Assembly: GCA_026129465.1 (NCBI GenBank)
Contig: JAHCIA010000001.1
Coordinates: 3,610,001-3,674,000, forward strand
DNA length: 64,000 nt
Reading direction: 5' to 3'
Source: Flavobacteriales bacterium
GTDB lineage: Bacteria > Bacteroidota > Bacteroidia > Flavobacteriales_F > PHOS-HE28
Shown piece after piece: positions 8,156-16,552 of this stretch. How positions within the stretch are numbered: position 1 is the stretch's first letter; the number at the start of each line of letters is the position of its first letter. A program made the position numbers and the translations under genes. The notes beneath the pieces are model-generated. The model worked only from the letters and a program-made list of their open reading frames with translations. It did no database searches and had not been told where the DNA came from.

Positions 8156-9364
8156 ATGCGCAAGATCCTATCGCTTCTGTTCGCCCTGCCGCTCGCCGCC
8201 CAGGCGCAGCATCCCGTGGTGGAGTCGATCCTCGACGCCCTCAGCATCGACTCCATGATGCATTACGTGGAACAACTCTCGGGCGAAACACCGGTGGACA
8301 TCGGCAACGGGCCGGAGCTGATCGTGAGCCGGCACAAGTTCGCACCGGGCAACATCATCGCCGAGCAATGGCTGGCCCTGAAGCTGGCCGGGTTCGGCTA
8401 TGAGCCCATCGAGCAATCCTTCAGCACCACGGGCAGGAACATCCTCGCGTGGAAGGAGGGCACCACACATCCTGACGAGTACTACATCCTATGCGCGCAC
8501 TTCGATGCCATGCCGGGTGGCATGCTGGCCGCCCCTGCGGCGGATGACGATGGCAGCGGCTGTGGGGCCGTGCTGGAGGCCGCCCGTGTGCTGCGCGACA
8601 TCGAATTCGAGTACTCGATCCTCTTCGCCTTCTGGGACGAGGAGGAGCAGGGCCTGGTGGGCAGTGCCTTCCACGCCGCCGGTCTCGCGGCCAATGACGC
8701 TCCCCTGCGGGGCGTGGTGAACATGGACGCGATCGCCTACGACGGCAATGGCGACACCAAGGCCCGGATCCACACGCGGCCCATCGCGCAATCGTTCCAG
8801 CTCTCGGACATGGTCTTCACCGTACGCGCCGACTACGACATCGACCTGGACCTCATCCTCACCAACCCCGGCGCCACTTACAGCGACCATGCCTCTTTCT
8901 GGAATGAGGGCTACAGCGCCATACTGGTGATCGAGGAGTTCGGTGCCGATGGCAATCCGTACTACCACACGATCAACGACAAGGTGGAACACTTCGACGT
9001 GCCCTACTATGAGAAACTCGCGAAGCTTTCCATCGCCACGCTGGCCACACTGGCCGTGCCGGTCGGTGGCCCGCAGTACGTGGCCGATGTGGCCGGTCCG
9101 GCCGCCGCGCTCTATGCCTTCCCGAATCCGACGGAAGGCGATGCCACCTTGTGGCTTGAACTTCCCGAGGCGACCCGTGTGGACCTGGTCCTGCTCGATG
9201 CCATGGGCCGGGAGGTCGCGCGGCCGCATGCCGGACAGCTTCCAGCAGGCAAGCACAGCTTCACTTTGCCGCTCGGCGGACTATCCGCAGGAACCTATCA
9301 AATTGTGGCCCGTGCAGGCCAACAGGCTCCCATGGCGCTGCGCCTGTTGCGCGTGCCGAACTGA
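8156..9364 (+). CDS. M28-family zinc aminopeptidase with T9SS sorting domain
   Basis: The ATG at 8156 opens a clear signal peptide (MRKILSLLFALPLAAQAQ), so it is preferred to 8117 (402 aa). M28 zinc-ligand motifs are in order: CAHFDAMPGG (His, Asp), ADDDGSGCGAVLEAAR (Asp), FWDEEEQGLVGS (catalytic and ligand Glu), NMDAIAYDG (Asp) and YYHTINDKVEHFD (His). The enzyme should cleave N-terminal residues from peptides outside the cell. The C-terminal 75 residues (ALYAFPNPTEGDATLWLELP, ending MALRLLRVPN) form a T9SS sorting domain. Its TGA abuts the stop of the convergent cupredoxin gene, so both stops lie in one palindrome TGATCA. Confidence 0.93.
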   Translation: MRKILSLLFALPLAAQAQHPVVESILDALSIDSMMHYVEQLSGETPVDIGNGPELIVSRHKFAPGNIIAEQWLALKLAGFGYEPIEQSFSTTGRNILAWKEGTTHPDEYYILCAHFDAMPGGMLAAPAADDDGSGCGAVLEAARVLRDIEFEYSILFAFWDEEEQGLVGSAFHAAGLAANDAPLRGVVNMDAIAYDGNGDTKARIHTRPIAQSFQLSDMVFTVRADYDIDLDLILTNPGATYSDHASFWNEGYSAILVIEEFGADGNPYYHTINDKVEHFDVPYYEKLAKLSIATLATLAVPVGGPQYVADVAGPAAALYAFPNPTEGDATLWLELPEATRVDLVLLDAMGREVARPHAGQLPAGKHSFTLPLGGLSAGTYQIVARAGQQAPMALRLLRVPN

Positions 9365-9985
9365 TCAGGACTTGCGGAAGGGGCGTGTGATCACAGCGCC
9401 GTCCGTGCCGATCAAGCGCAGGAAGTAGGCGCCGACAGGAAGTCCTTGAAGTCCGATCCCAACGCGGTCCACACCGGCGATCGATCGTTCCATCACGCGC
9501 TGGCCTTCCAGGTTGTAGACCTCCATGGACCGTAACGTGGGCGAGGTCCATTCCACAAAGAGGAGATCCGAGGCAGGGATCGGATAGACCTGGATCGAGG
9601 GCGCGACCGTGATTTCCGACACCGTGGTCGATGGCACCACCACGATCTGTCCATTCTGCGTGGCCGAGTGGCCCTGGCTGGTACAGTGGTAGTTGTAGGT
9701 GCCCGGTAGGGTGAAGGTGAAGCTGAAGGTCCAGTTGCCAAAGTTCGGATCGCCGGAATTGAAACTTTCCGGATTGCCGGGAAAAAGTGTGGTGCTTCCG
9801 TTCACGTTGTGGGTGCCACTCACATTGGTCCAGACCACTTCGTCGCCTTCGTCGATGACCAGGTTCTGCGGGTTGTAGAATGGCAGGGCCCCACCGCTGA
9901 GGCTGCCGCCAACTTGCACATTCCAAGTGGTCTGAGTGTAGGCGGCGAAATGGATCAGAAGGGAGAGAATGCTGAGCTGGCGCAT
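9365..9985 (-). CDS. Plastocyanin-like cupredoxin with T9SS sorting domain
   Basis: The ATG at 9983-9985 begins the signal peptide MRQLSILSLLIHFAAYTQ (206 aa); an upstream start at 10018 adds only a His-rich lead. The cupredoxin domain (residues 20-115) has NLVIDEGDEVVWTNVSGTHNVNG with the first copper-ligand His, then GTYNYHCTSQGHSATQNGQI with Cys and the second His in the spacing C-x4-H. The usual axial Met is not present; Gln/Asn lie there, as in stellacyanin-type sites. A T9SS sorting domain follows (IQVYPIPASDLLFVEWTSP). It probably acts as a surface copper or electron carrier. The stop codon abuts that of the convergent peptidase. Confidence 0.85.
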   Translation of the reverse strand: MRQLSILSLLIHFAAYTQTTWNVQVGGSLSGGALPFYNPQNLVIDEGDEVVWTNVSGTHNVNGSTTLFPGNPESFNSGDPNFGNWTFSFTFTLPGTYNYHCTSQGHSATQNGQIVVVPSTTVSEITVAPSIQVYPIPASDLLFVEWTSPTLRSMEVYNLEGQRVMERSIAGVDRVGIGLQGLPVGAYFLRLIGTDGAVITRPFRKS

Positions 9986-10070
9986 ATGGTGGTGGTTCGA
10001 TCGGCGATGATAGGTCACTCAGGGGGATATGTCACGCCCCATGCGGCGCCATCCCCGGTATCCTGTGCCA

Positions 10071-12245
10071 TCAACGCATGAAGAGCATCCTTTGATCGAT
10101 GTGGCGGAGCACTTTTTCCATCAGGTGCAGCCGGTCCTTGCCACGCACGTTGTGGCCGTGGCCGGGGTAGGCGAAGTAATCCAGCTGCACGCCCGCGTCC
10201 ACACAGGCTTTGATGAGGCTGAGCGAATGCTGGGGAAGTACCACGTCGTCGCGCACGCCGGAGATCAACAGCAGATCGTCCTGCAACTGCCCGGCCAGCG
10301 GTGGCAAGGCGGTGGCGGCGTAACCCTCTGGGTTCTCCTCGGGTGTGTCCATGTAGCGCTCGGTGTACATCACTTCATAGAGCGTCCAGTCCATCACCGG
10401 GCCGCCGGCCACACCCACCTTGAAGCGGCCGGGATGACGCAGGAGCATGGCGGTGGTCATGTGGCCACCATAGCTCCAGCCATGCACGGCGATGCGCTCA
10501 GGGTCCACGAAAGGCTGCTTCTCCAACCAGGCCACGCCATGCATCTGGTCCTTCACTTCGGTGATCCCCAGCTGCCGGTGTATGGCCTGCTCGAAGTCGC
10601 GGCCGCGGTCGGCGCTGCCATGGCCGTCCAGGGTCCACACGATGTAGCCGCGCTCGGCGGCCTCCAGCATCCACAGCGGCGCCGCGCCCAGGAAGCTGTT
10701 GCCCACGAGCCGCACATGCGGGCCATTGTACACGTAGATGAGCACAGGATATCTGTTGCGCGGCTGGAAATGGCTGGGCTTGATGAGGCGTGCGTTGAGC
10801 ATCGCACCGTTCTCCCCCGGTATCGTGAGCGATTCCACCGTGCCGACGACATGGTCCTTCAAGGGATCGGGCGCGTCCAGCAGGTTCTTCATCACCTCGC
10901 CGGTGCGCGCGTCGCGGATCACGGTGCGGCCCGGGATCGTCAGGCTGCTCCATTGGTCAATGAGGTATCGCCCATCACTGCTGAGTTGTCCGCGGTGCGT
11001 GCCGGGTTCGTTGGTGAGCCGTTGCGTTTTGCCACTGAGCAGGTCCACCCGGTAGAGGTGTGTCTCCATGGCGCCCTTCGGGTCCATCGGATCGATCTCA
11101 CCGGTGCCGCTCACCCACGCGGTGCTCTCCTTCGGGTCCAAGCCCAACACGTCTTTCACCACCCAGCGTCCACGCGTGAGCTGCCGCACGGCACCGCGCT
11201 GTACATGGCGCAGGTACAGGTGCCACCAGCCATCGCTCTGGCTCCACCACAGGTAGTGGCCAGCGCGTCCCTCCAGGAAATGCCCGGGATGTTGCGGTTC
11301 CAGATACTTCTTGTCCTGCTCGTTGTGCAGCGTGGCCAGGGCATCGCCAGTGGTGGCGTCATAGCGCACCAGACGCAGGTTCTCGGTCTTGCGGTCCAGA
11401 TGCGTCACATGCACATGTCGGCCGTCGGGGCTCCAGCTGATGTTGGTGAGGTAGTCGTCCGGTGCGCCCGCATGCTTGAGGAACACGGTGCGGCCGCTGC
11501 GCACATCGTGCACGCCCACGGATACGTGGTGGCTGGTCTGTCCCGCCATGGGGTAACGCAGGGGCGTGAAGGTGCTGGGCTTTGTGGCTAGATCCTCCAG
11601 TTGGTAGAGCGCCACCATGCTTTCGTCCATGCGGTAGAAGGCGATGCGCTCACCCCCGGGTGCCCAGAAGGTGCCTTTGGTGATGCCATATTCCTCGCGG
11701 TGCACGCTGCGGCCGTTCACGATGCCGTCCGTGCCATCATGCGTCACACGCCGCGTTTCGCCGCCCGGGAATGCGATGTGCATGTCCTCGCCCAGGGTGA
11801 AGGCCACGCGCCCGCTGCGCTCCTCGGTGTCCAAGCGTTCCGCGCCCTCTGGGAGTACAAGGCGCTTTTCCAGATCGCCTTTGCCGCGGTCGAAGACGTG
11901 CACACCGTTGCGGTGCATGAAGCGGAAACGATCGGCGCTTTCCCATTCCACGGCGGGGATCGCGCGCAGCTTCACGGTATCATCCAGCGCGGCGTTCAGC
12001 GTTGCCAGGTCCACGATGGTCTCGTCCATGCGCTTGCCGATGAAGCCGGCCTTCAGCGCATCGCCGTCCACGAAGCTGTAGCTGTCGGCATCCTTGATCC
12101 ATTGCAGACCCTTGATGCGTTGGGGAGCGAGATCGGTCCCCGCCTTGAGGATCGCGTCGCGCAGGGTGAGTTGTTGCTGCGCGGCGATGGGCAGCGACAC
12201 CAGCAGGGTGGCGGTCGCGAGGAGAAGCTTGATGCAACGTGACAT
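10071..12245 (-). CDS. S9-family prolyl oligopeptidase / dipeptidyl peptidase IV
   Basis: The start chosen is the ATG at 12243-12245, which gives the signal peptide MSRCIKLLLATATLLVSLPIAAQ (724 aa); 12287 is the upstream alternative. An eight-bladed propeller of the DPP-IV N-terminal type precedes an alpha/beta-hydrolase domain. The catalytic triad is visible as Ser in HGWSYGGHMT (about residue 591), Asp in ISGVRDDVVLP (about 666) and His in YPGHGHNVRG (about 696-698). It should remove X-Pro or X-Ala dipeptides in the periplasm. The protein has no T9SS tail. It lies 38 bp downstream of the first di-heme peroxidase gene and is probably co-transcribed with both. Confidence 0.93.
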   Translation of the reverse strand: MSRCIKLLLATATLLVSLPIAAQQQLTLRDAILKAGTDLAPQRIKGLQWIKDADSYSFVDGDALKAGFIGKRMDETIVDLATLNAALDDTVKLRAIPAVEWESADRFRFMHRNGVHVFDRGKGDLEKRLVLPEGAERLDTEERSGRVAFTLGEDMHIAFPGGETRRVTHDGTDGIVNGRSVHREEYGITKGTFWAPGGERIAFYRMDESMVALYQLEDLATKPSTFTPLRYPMAGQTSHHVSVGVHDVRSGRTVFLKHAGAPDDYLTNISWSPDGRHVHVTHLDRKTENLRLVRYDATTGDALATLHNEQDKKYLEPQHPGHFLEGRAGHYLWWSQSDGWWHLYLRHVQRGAVRQLTRGRWVVKDVLGLDPKESTAWVSGTGEIDPMDPKGAMETHLYRVDLLSGKTQRLTNEPGTHRGQLSSDGRYLIDQWSSLTIPGRTVIRDARTGEVMKNLLDAPDPLKDHVVGTVESLTIPGENGAMLNARLIKPSHFQPRNRYPVLIYVYNGPHVRLVGNSFLGAAPLWMLEAAERGYIVWTLDGHGSADRGRDFEQAIHRQLGITEVKDQMHGVAWLEKQPFVDPERIAVHGWSYGGHMTTAMLLRHPGRFKVGVAGGPVMDWTLYEVMYTERYMDTPEENPEGYAATALPPLAGQLQDDLLLISGVRDDVVLPQHSLSLIKACVDAGVQLDYFAYPGHGHNVRGKDRLHLMEKVLRHIDQRMLFMR

Positions 12246-12283
12246 GGTCCGGAGGTGTGGACCACGAAGATGCGCCAACGCGC

Positions 12284-13363
12284 TCAATGCGGGTCGCTGT
12301 GCGCGGGGTCGAGCAGGAAGGACATGTCCGTGAGCGTATGCAGGAAGGCCACCAGGTCGGCGCGGTCCTGCATGCTCAGGTTCACCAGCCCCTCCACCCA
12401 GGGGAACATGTGGTTGTCCAGATTCGGCGAGGCCAGCTGCACATCCTCGGCATAGAAATGCACCACCTCCTCCAGCGTGGCGAAGCGGCCATCGTGCATG
12501 TAGGGCGCGGTGTACGCGATGTTGCGCAGGGTGGGGGTCTTGAACGCGCCGATCTGCCAGCTGATGCCGGTGACACCCCCCATACCGGGGTCGGTATGCA
12601 CCAGGTCAAGTCCGTTGTTGCGCAGGCCGTGGTCGGCGAAGAGGGGTGGTTTGTGGCAGTCGATGCAATGGCCGGTGCGGAAGAAGACCTCCATGCCGCG
12701 CTGCTCGGCTTCGGTCATCACCAGGCTGTCACCGCCGTAGTAGAACCGGTCGAAACGGCTGTTGAAGCTCACCAGGGTGCGTTCGAACTGCGCGATGGCC
12801 TGTACGATGCGCACGCTGTCGATGTCGGCCGTGCCGAAGGCTTTGCGGAACAATTCCGGATATTCCGGATGGACCCGCAGCCGTGCTTCCACCTCGGGCC
12901 AGGTGTTGCGCATCTCGGCGGGGTCGGTCACCGGTAGGAAGGCCTGATGTTCCAGTGAGTGCGCGCGGCCGTCCCAGAAGAAGTGCTCATCCCAGGCCAG
13001 GTTGATGACGGCCATGGCGTTGCGTGTGCCCACGCTGCCGTCGGTCCCCACCGAGAAGGTGAGTGGGTCGCTGAAGGCGTTCGCCTGCAGGTGGCAGCTG
13101 GCGCAGCTCATGGTATGGTTGTCCGAGAGCGCCTTCTCATGGAACAACCGCCGGCCCAGTTCCACGCCCTCCACGGTCATGGGGTTGTTGCCGGGAAGGT
13201 GTGGCGGGTACAGGCTGTCATGCACCCAGGCGGGCAGTTGCATGGTGTACGGGGTGGGGCCGCTCCAGTGGTCGCCTGGCGGCCAGGCCGGGTCGCGGCG
13301 GCAGGCGATCGCCACCACCAGCAGCAAGGCCAGTGCAAGGAGGGTCTTCTTGGGTTGCGGCAT
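12284..13363 (-). CDS. Di-heme cytochrome c peroxidase/MauG-family lipoprotein (copy 1)
   Basis: The ATG at 13361-13363 starts a lipoprotein signal (KKTLLALALLLVVAIAC), giving 359 aa; an upstream ATG at 13399 adds 12 residues before it. Two c-type heme sites are present, CASCH in the first third and CIDCH in the last third, and the TAPYMHDGRFATLEEV stretch holds the distal-heme Met typical of this family. Members reduce hydrogen peroxide or carry out MauG-type oxidations in the periplasm. A paralogue lies just upstream with the same layout, so this is a tandem duplication. The substrate is not known. Confidence 0.92.
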   Translation of the reverse strand: MPQPKKTLLALALLLVVAIACRRDPAWPPGDHWSGPTPYTMQLPAWVHDSLYPPHLPGNNPMTVEGVELGRRLFHEKALSDNHTMSCASCHLQANAFSDPLTFSVGTDGSVGTRNAMAVINLAWDEHFFWDGRAHSLEHQAFLPVTDPAEMRNTWPEVEARLRVHPEYPELFRKAFGTADIDSVRIVQAIAQFERTLVSFNSRFDRFYYGGDSLVMTEAEQRGMEVFFRTGHCIDCHKPPLFADHGLRNNGLDLVHTDPGMGGVTGISWQIGAFKTPTLRNIAYTAPYMHDGRFATLEEVVHFYAEDVQLASPNLDNHMFPWVEGLVNLSMQDRADLVAFLHTLTDMSFLLDPAHSDPH

Positions 13364-13412
13364 CAGCGCGAATTTCGGTGAAAGTCGTGTCGGCCGCACG
13401 GCCTCATCGTCC

Positions 13413-14474
13413 TCATTCTTGTGGTCCGAAGCGCGGGTCCGCTAGAAAAGCTTCGTCGGTGAGGGTGCGCAGGAAGGCCACCAGGTCGGAACGATCCTGC
13501 CTGGTGAGCAGCACTTGTCCCTTGACCCAGGGCTCCATATGGGCGTCCAGCGTGGCGGCATCGGTGCTAACGCCGGTGGCATAGAATTCCACCACCTCTT
13601 CCAGCGTGGCGAAGCGGCCGTCGTGCATGTATGGTGCCGTCACGGCCAGGTTGCGCAGGCTGGGGGTTTTGAAGCGTCCCATGTGCCAGGCGATGCCGGT
13701 GCGTGCGCCCAGTCCATTGTCCACTGGTTCGGTCTCCAGGCCGATGTTCACCACACGGCCATCGGTGAATCGCGGCGGTGTGTGGCAGTCGATGCAGTGT
13801 CCCTTGCCGCTGAAGACCTGCCAACCGCGCTGCTCCTGATCATCCAGCGCATCGGCCATGCCCGCGTAGCGCCATTGATCGAAACGGCTGCCGAAGCTCA
13901 GCAAGGTGCGCTCGAATTGCGCCAAGGCGTAAGCCACATGCAGGCTGTCCACCAACGGGCTTCCGAAGGCGCGCAGGAACAGGGCCGGGTACGCCGGATG
14001 CGCTTGCAAGCGCGCCACCACCGTGCGCCAGTCGCTGTTCATCTCCTGGTGCGCCGTCACCGGCTCGAAGGCCTGCAGTTCCAGGCTCAGCGCGCGGGCA
14101 TCCCAGAAGAAGTAATGGTCCCAGGCCAGGTTTAACAGCGGCATGCTGTTGCGCTCATTGCCGTAGGCCGTGGGGAAGTTGCGCGCATCGCTGAAGGCCT
14201 GCTTTTGCTGGTGGCAGCTGGCGCAGGATAGTGTGCCATCGCCGCTCAGCAGGGGCTCATGGAACAACCGTCGGCCCAATGCCACACCTTCCACGGTGAG
14301 GGGGTTGTCGTAGGGCAGGTTCAGGGGATGCGCCGTATCCAGTGCCCAGGCAGGGATGGTCAACTCCAGCCGTGTGGGACCGTGCGGTTCGGATGTGCCC
14401 ACCAGTTGCCGCGATCGGCCGCAGGCCAGGGCCAGCAGCAGCAGGGCGATCGTCAGTGGCGCGATGCGGGGCAT
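13413..14474 (-). CDS. Di-heme cytochrome c peroxidase/MauG-family lipoprotein (copy 2)
   Basis: MPRIAPLTIALLLLALAC from the ATG at 14472-14474 is a clean lipoprotein signal (353 aa). A GTG at 14489 adds five residues, and GACCTTTG lies just before it (14494-14501). Heme sites CASCH and CIDCH and the Met-bearing TAPYMHDGRFATLEEVVEFY match copy 1 closely along the full length. The two genes are separated by 49 bp and are in the same order as the S9 peptidase gene, which suggests one transcript. It is likely anchored to a membrane on the periplasmic side. Confidence 0.92.
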   Translation of the reverse strand: MPRIAPLTIALLLLALACGRSRQLVGTSEPHGPTRLELTIPAWALDTAHPLNLPYDNPLTVEGVALGRRLFHEPLLSGDGTLSCASCHQQKQAFSDARNFPTAYGNERNSMPLLNLAWDHYFFWDARALSLELQAFEPVTAHQEMNSDWRTVVARLQAHPAYPALFLRAFGSPLVDSLHVAYALAQFERTLLSFGSRFDQWRYAGMADALDDQEQRGWQVFSGKGHCIDCHTPPRFTDGRVVNIGLETEPVDNGLGARTGIAWHMGRFKTPSLRNLAVTAPYMHDGRFATLEEVVEFYATGVSTDAATLDAHMEPWVKGQVLLTRQDRSDLVAFLRTLTDEAFLADPRFGPQE

Positions 14475-14574
14475 GGGTCCGAAAGGCACCAGACAAAGGT
14501 CGGGGAGGGGGTTGTTGCCAAGTCATGGTCCCAAAGCCACGTTCAACCGAAAACTGACAACCGGAAATGGCCCA

Positions 14575-15594
14575 CTAGACCACATTCACCTCCCGCTCCA
14601 GCTCCACCCCGAATCGCCCACGCACGCTGCGCAGTACCTGCTCACTCAGGTCGTAGATGTCCGAGCCGGAAGCGCCGCCGTGGTTCACCAGCACCAGCGC
14701 CTGTCGGTCGTGTACGCCGTGGCCGTTGAGGCGCCGCCCCTTCCAGCCACACTGTTCTATCAGCCAGCCCGCCGCCAGTTTCACCTGGCCTTCGCCGGCC
14801 GGATAGGCGGGCATGTTCGGATGGTCCTGTTTGATCCTCTCCGCCATGGACGCGGGCACCACCGGGTTCTTGAAGAAGCTGCCCGCGTTGCCGATCACCG
14901 CGGGGTCGGGCAGCTTGCTGCGGCGTATGGCGATCACCGCATCACTTACGTCCTTGATCGTCGGCTCGGTCACGCCCATGCGCGCCAACTCGGCCTGGAT
15001 GTCGCCGTAGTCCGTCCGTAGCTCGTGGCCGCGCCGGCGCAGTTCCAGCGTCACGCCCATGATCACGAAACGGTCGCGGCCTTCGCGTTTGAAGAAACTC
15101 TCGCGGTAGCCGAAGGCGCAATCGTCGCGCTTGAAGTGGACCAGCTCGCCATCCTCGATGCGCAGCGCGTCCAAGGACATGAACACATCCTTCAGTTCCA
15201 CGCCATAGGCGCCGATGTTCTGCATGGGTGCGGCGCCCGTCCTGCCGGGGATCAGGCTCAGGTTCTCGATGCCGCCCCAGCCCTGCGCCACGCAATGTTC
15301 CACCAGTTCGTGCCAGACCACACCAGCGCCCACATGCACCTGCACCACATCCTCGGTCATCGCGGCCACGGCAATGCCGGGCACCTCGTTCAGCAGCACC
15401 GCGCCGCGGAAGTCGCGCGTGAAGAGCACGTTGCTGCCGCCGCCGAGCACCATGCGTGGCATGCCTTGCAGTTCGGGCATGGCCAGCAGCGTGCGCAGTT
15501 CGTTCGCATCGCGAAAGCGCGCCAGGTATTCCGCTCGCGCATCGATGCCGAAGGTGTTCAACGCGCGTAGGCTCGCGTGGCGGTGCAGCTGCAT
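14575..15594 (-). CDS. murB: UDP-N-acetylenolpyruvoylglucosamine reductase (type I)
   Basis: MurB reduces UDP-GlcNAc-enolpyruvate to UDP-MurNAc with NADPH and bound FAD in peptidoglycan synthesis. The 339-aa protein shows the FAD-binding stretch MVLGGGSNVLFTRDFRG, the LIPGRTGAAPMQNIGAYGVE segment, and CAFGYRESFFK with the catalytic Ser in the Tyr-Arg-x-Ser motif of type I MurB. The C-terminal LIEQCGWKGRRLNGHGVHD is also typical. On the minus strand TAAACTTG (15602-15609) ends 7 nt before the ATG. A large gene-free gap lies upstream. Confidence 0.95.
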   Translation of the reverse strand: MQLHRHASLRALNTFGIDARAEYLARFRDANELRTLLAMPELQGMPRMVLGGGSNVLFTRDFRGAVLLNEVPGIAVAAMTEDVVQVHVGAGVVWHELVEHCVAQGWGGIENLSLIPGRTGAAPMQNIGAYGVELKDVFMSLDALRIEDGELVHFKRDDCAFGYRESFFKREGRDRFVIMGVTLELRRRGHELRTDYGDIQAELARMGVTEPTIKDVSDAVIAIRRSKLPDPAVIGNAGSFFKNPVVPASMAERIKQDHPNMPAYPAGEGQVKLAAGWLIEQCGWKGRRLNGHGVHDRQALVLVNHGGASGSDIYDLSEQVLRSVRGRFGVELEREVNVV

Positions 15595-15679
15595 GGTGGG
15601 GCAAGTTTACCGGGTGTGCTGGTAGTGCGTGCGGAAGGCTGTGCTCCGGTTGTACACAGGCCATGGCTGATGTGACGGG

Positions 15680-15700
15680 CCTGCCTGTCAGGCAGACAGG
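15680..15700. repeat. Near-palindromic dispersed element, copy 1
   Basis: CCTGCCTGTC, then A, then GGCAGACAGG. The same two 10-mers, without the central A, occur at 51244-51263. Arms CTGCCTG/CAGGCAG form a hairpin. This resembles a short dispersed intergenic repeat. Confidence 0.6.
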
Positions 15701-15948
15701 CCGTTGGTGGAACGCGCGGTGAAGGTGACGCGGTAATTGATGGGTGCGAAGGGGCCGTGAAGTGTTCAGCGTTCATTGTTCAACGCGCTGCGCTGATCGG
15801 CCGTTCCGCGAGCGATGGCGAAACGTGCATCGCACGGTTCGGACTTATGGACAGATCATACTATCTGCGGAATTCCACGCTACATTCGTTCATCATGAAC
15901 GCGTGGCCTGAGCATATCTTCTTCGCTCCGCAGAGCCGTTGGGCCGCT

Positions 15949-16196
15949 GGACCGCTGGACCGCTGGACCGCTGGACCGCTGGACCGCTGGACCGCTGGAC
16001 CGCTGGACCGCTGGACCGCTGGACCGCTGGACCGCTGGACCGCTGGACCGCTGGACCGCTGGACCGCTGGACCGCTGGACCGCTGGACCGCTGGACCGCT
16101 GGACCGCTGGACCGCTGGACCGCTGGACCGCTGGACCGCTGGACCGCTGGACCGCTGGACCGCTGGACCGCTGGACCGCTGGACCGCTGGACCGCT
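15949..16196. repeat. 31-copy perfect octanucleotide tandem array (GGACCGCT)n
   Basis: Thirty-one uninterrupted copies of GGACCGCT fill 248 bp, preceded by one degenerate copy GGGCCGCT (15941-15948). The unit has no stop codon in any of six frames, so each frame reads an endless octapeptide (GPLDRWTA on the plus strand, SGPAVQRS on the minus strand). The perfect identity suggests recent expansion by slippage. Eight is not a multiple of three, so changes in copy number would shift any reading frame crossing it. No start signal or downstream gene makes translation likely. Confidence 0.95.
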
Positions 16197-16403
16197 GATC
16201 TTCCAACACCACAAGGTAGCGGCGACCATCCTCCGCGCCTAAGCAAGGGCGCACCGTCTTTCCACACGCGCTGTGCGATAACGATCACCACCGTTGGTGA
16301 CCGGATCACGCTGCGTACCAGGCAGCGCTTGCGACGGCCCCGGCCCGAAGGCCGCAGCGCCTGAGGACCGGGGTACCCAACCGACACACGCTGCTGAAGC
16401 AAA

Positions 16404-16422
16404 TGCCTGCGGCATGCAGGCA
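16404..16422. repeat. Hairpin with TGCCTGC/GCAGGCA arms
   Basis: Seven-base perfect arms flank the loop GGCAT. The arm sequence is related to the near-palindromic element at 15680. An outer CTGCT/AGCAG pair (16391-16395 and 16426-16430) may extend the stem. It has no U-tract. Confidence 0.45.
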
Positions 16423-16552
16423 GTAAGCAGCGCAACGCCCACCGATGGCGGTCTTTATCTTGGGTGCTGAGGCGCACGCCCGAACGTACGGCGGCACTGA
16501 AAGACAACAAGGGCAGAGGACCGGACCGATAACGCATCAACACGAACGAACG

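Larger units (their letters stand above)
15595..16552. other. 958-bp gene-free region with repeats
   Basis: I see no convincing gene here. The open frames that cross it either read the octanucleotide array in different frames or lack recognisable homology. The region holds a near-palindromic 21-mer (15680-15700), a 31-copy octanucleotide array (15949-16196), a hairpin with arms TGCCTGC/GCAGGCA (16404-16422), and a possible -7 element TATCTTGG (16456-16463) that could serve the gene at 16553. Confidence 0.75.

Noticed and set aside
15949..16196. CRISPR array
   Set aside because: The repeats are 8 bp, directly abutting, with no spacers and no cas genes nearby.
15757..16242. Open frames of 122-223 aa through the octanucleotide array as repeat proteins
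   Set aside because: The repeat unit lacks stops in every frame, so these frames exist by construction; they disagree in frame and strand and have no signal peptide, domain or ribosome site.
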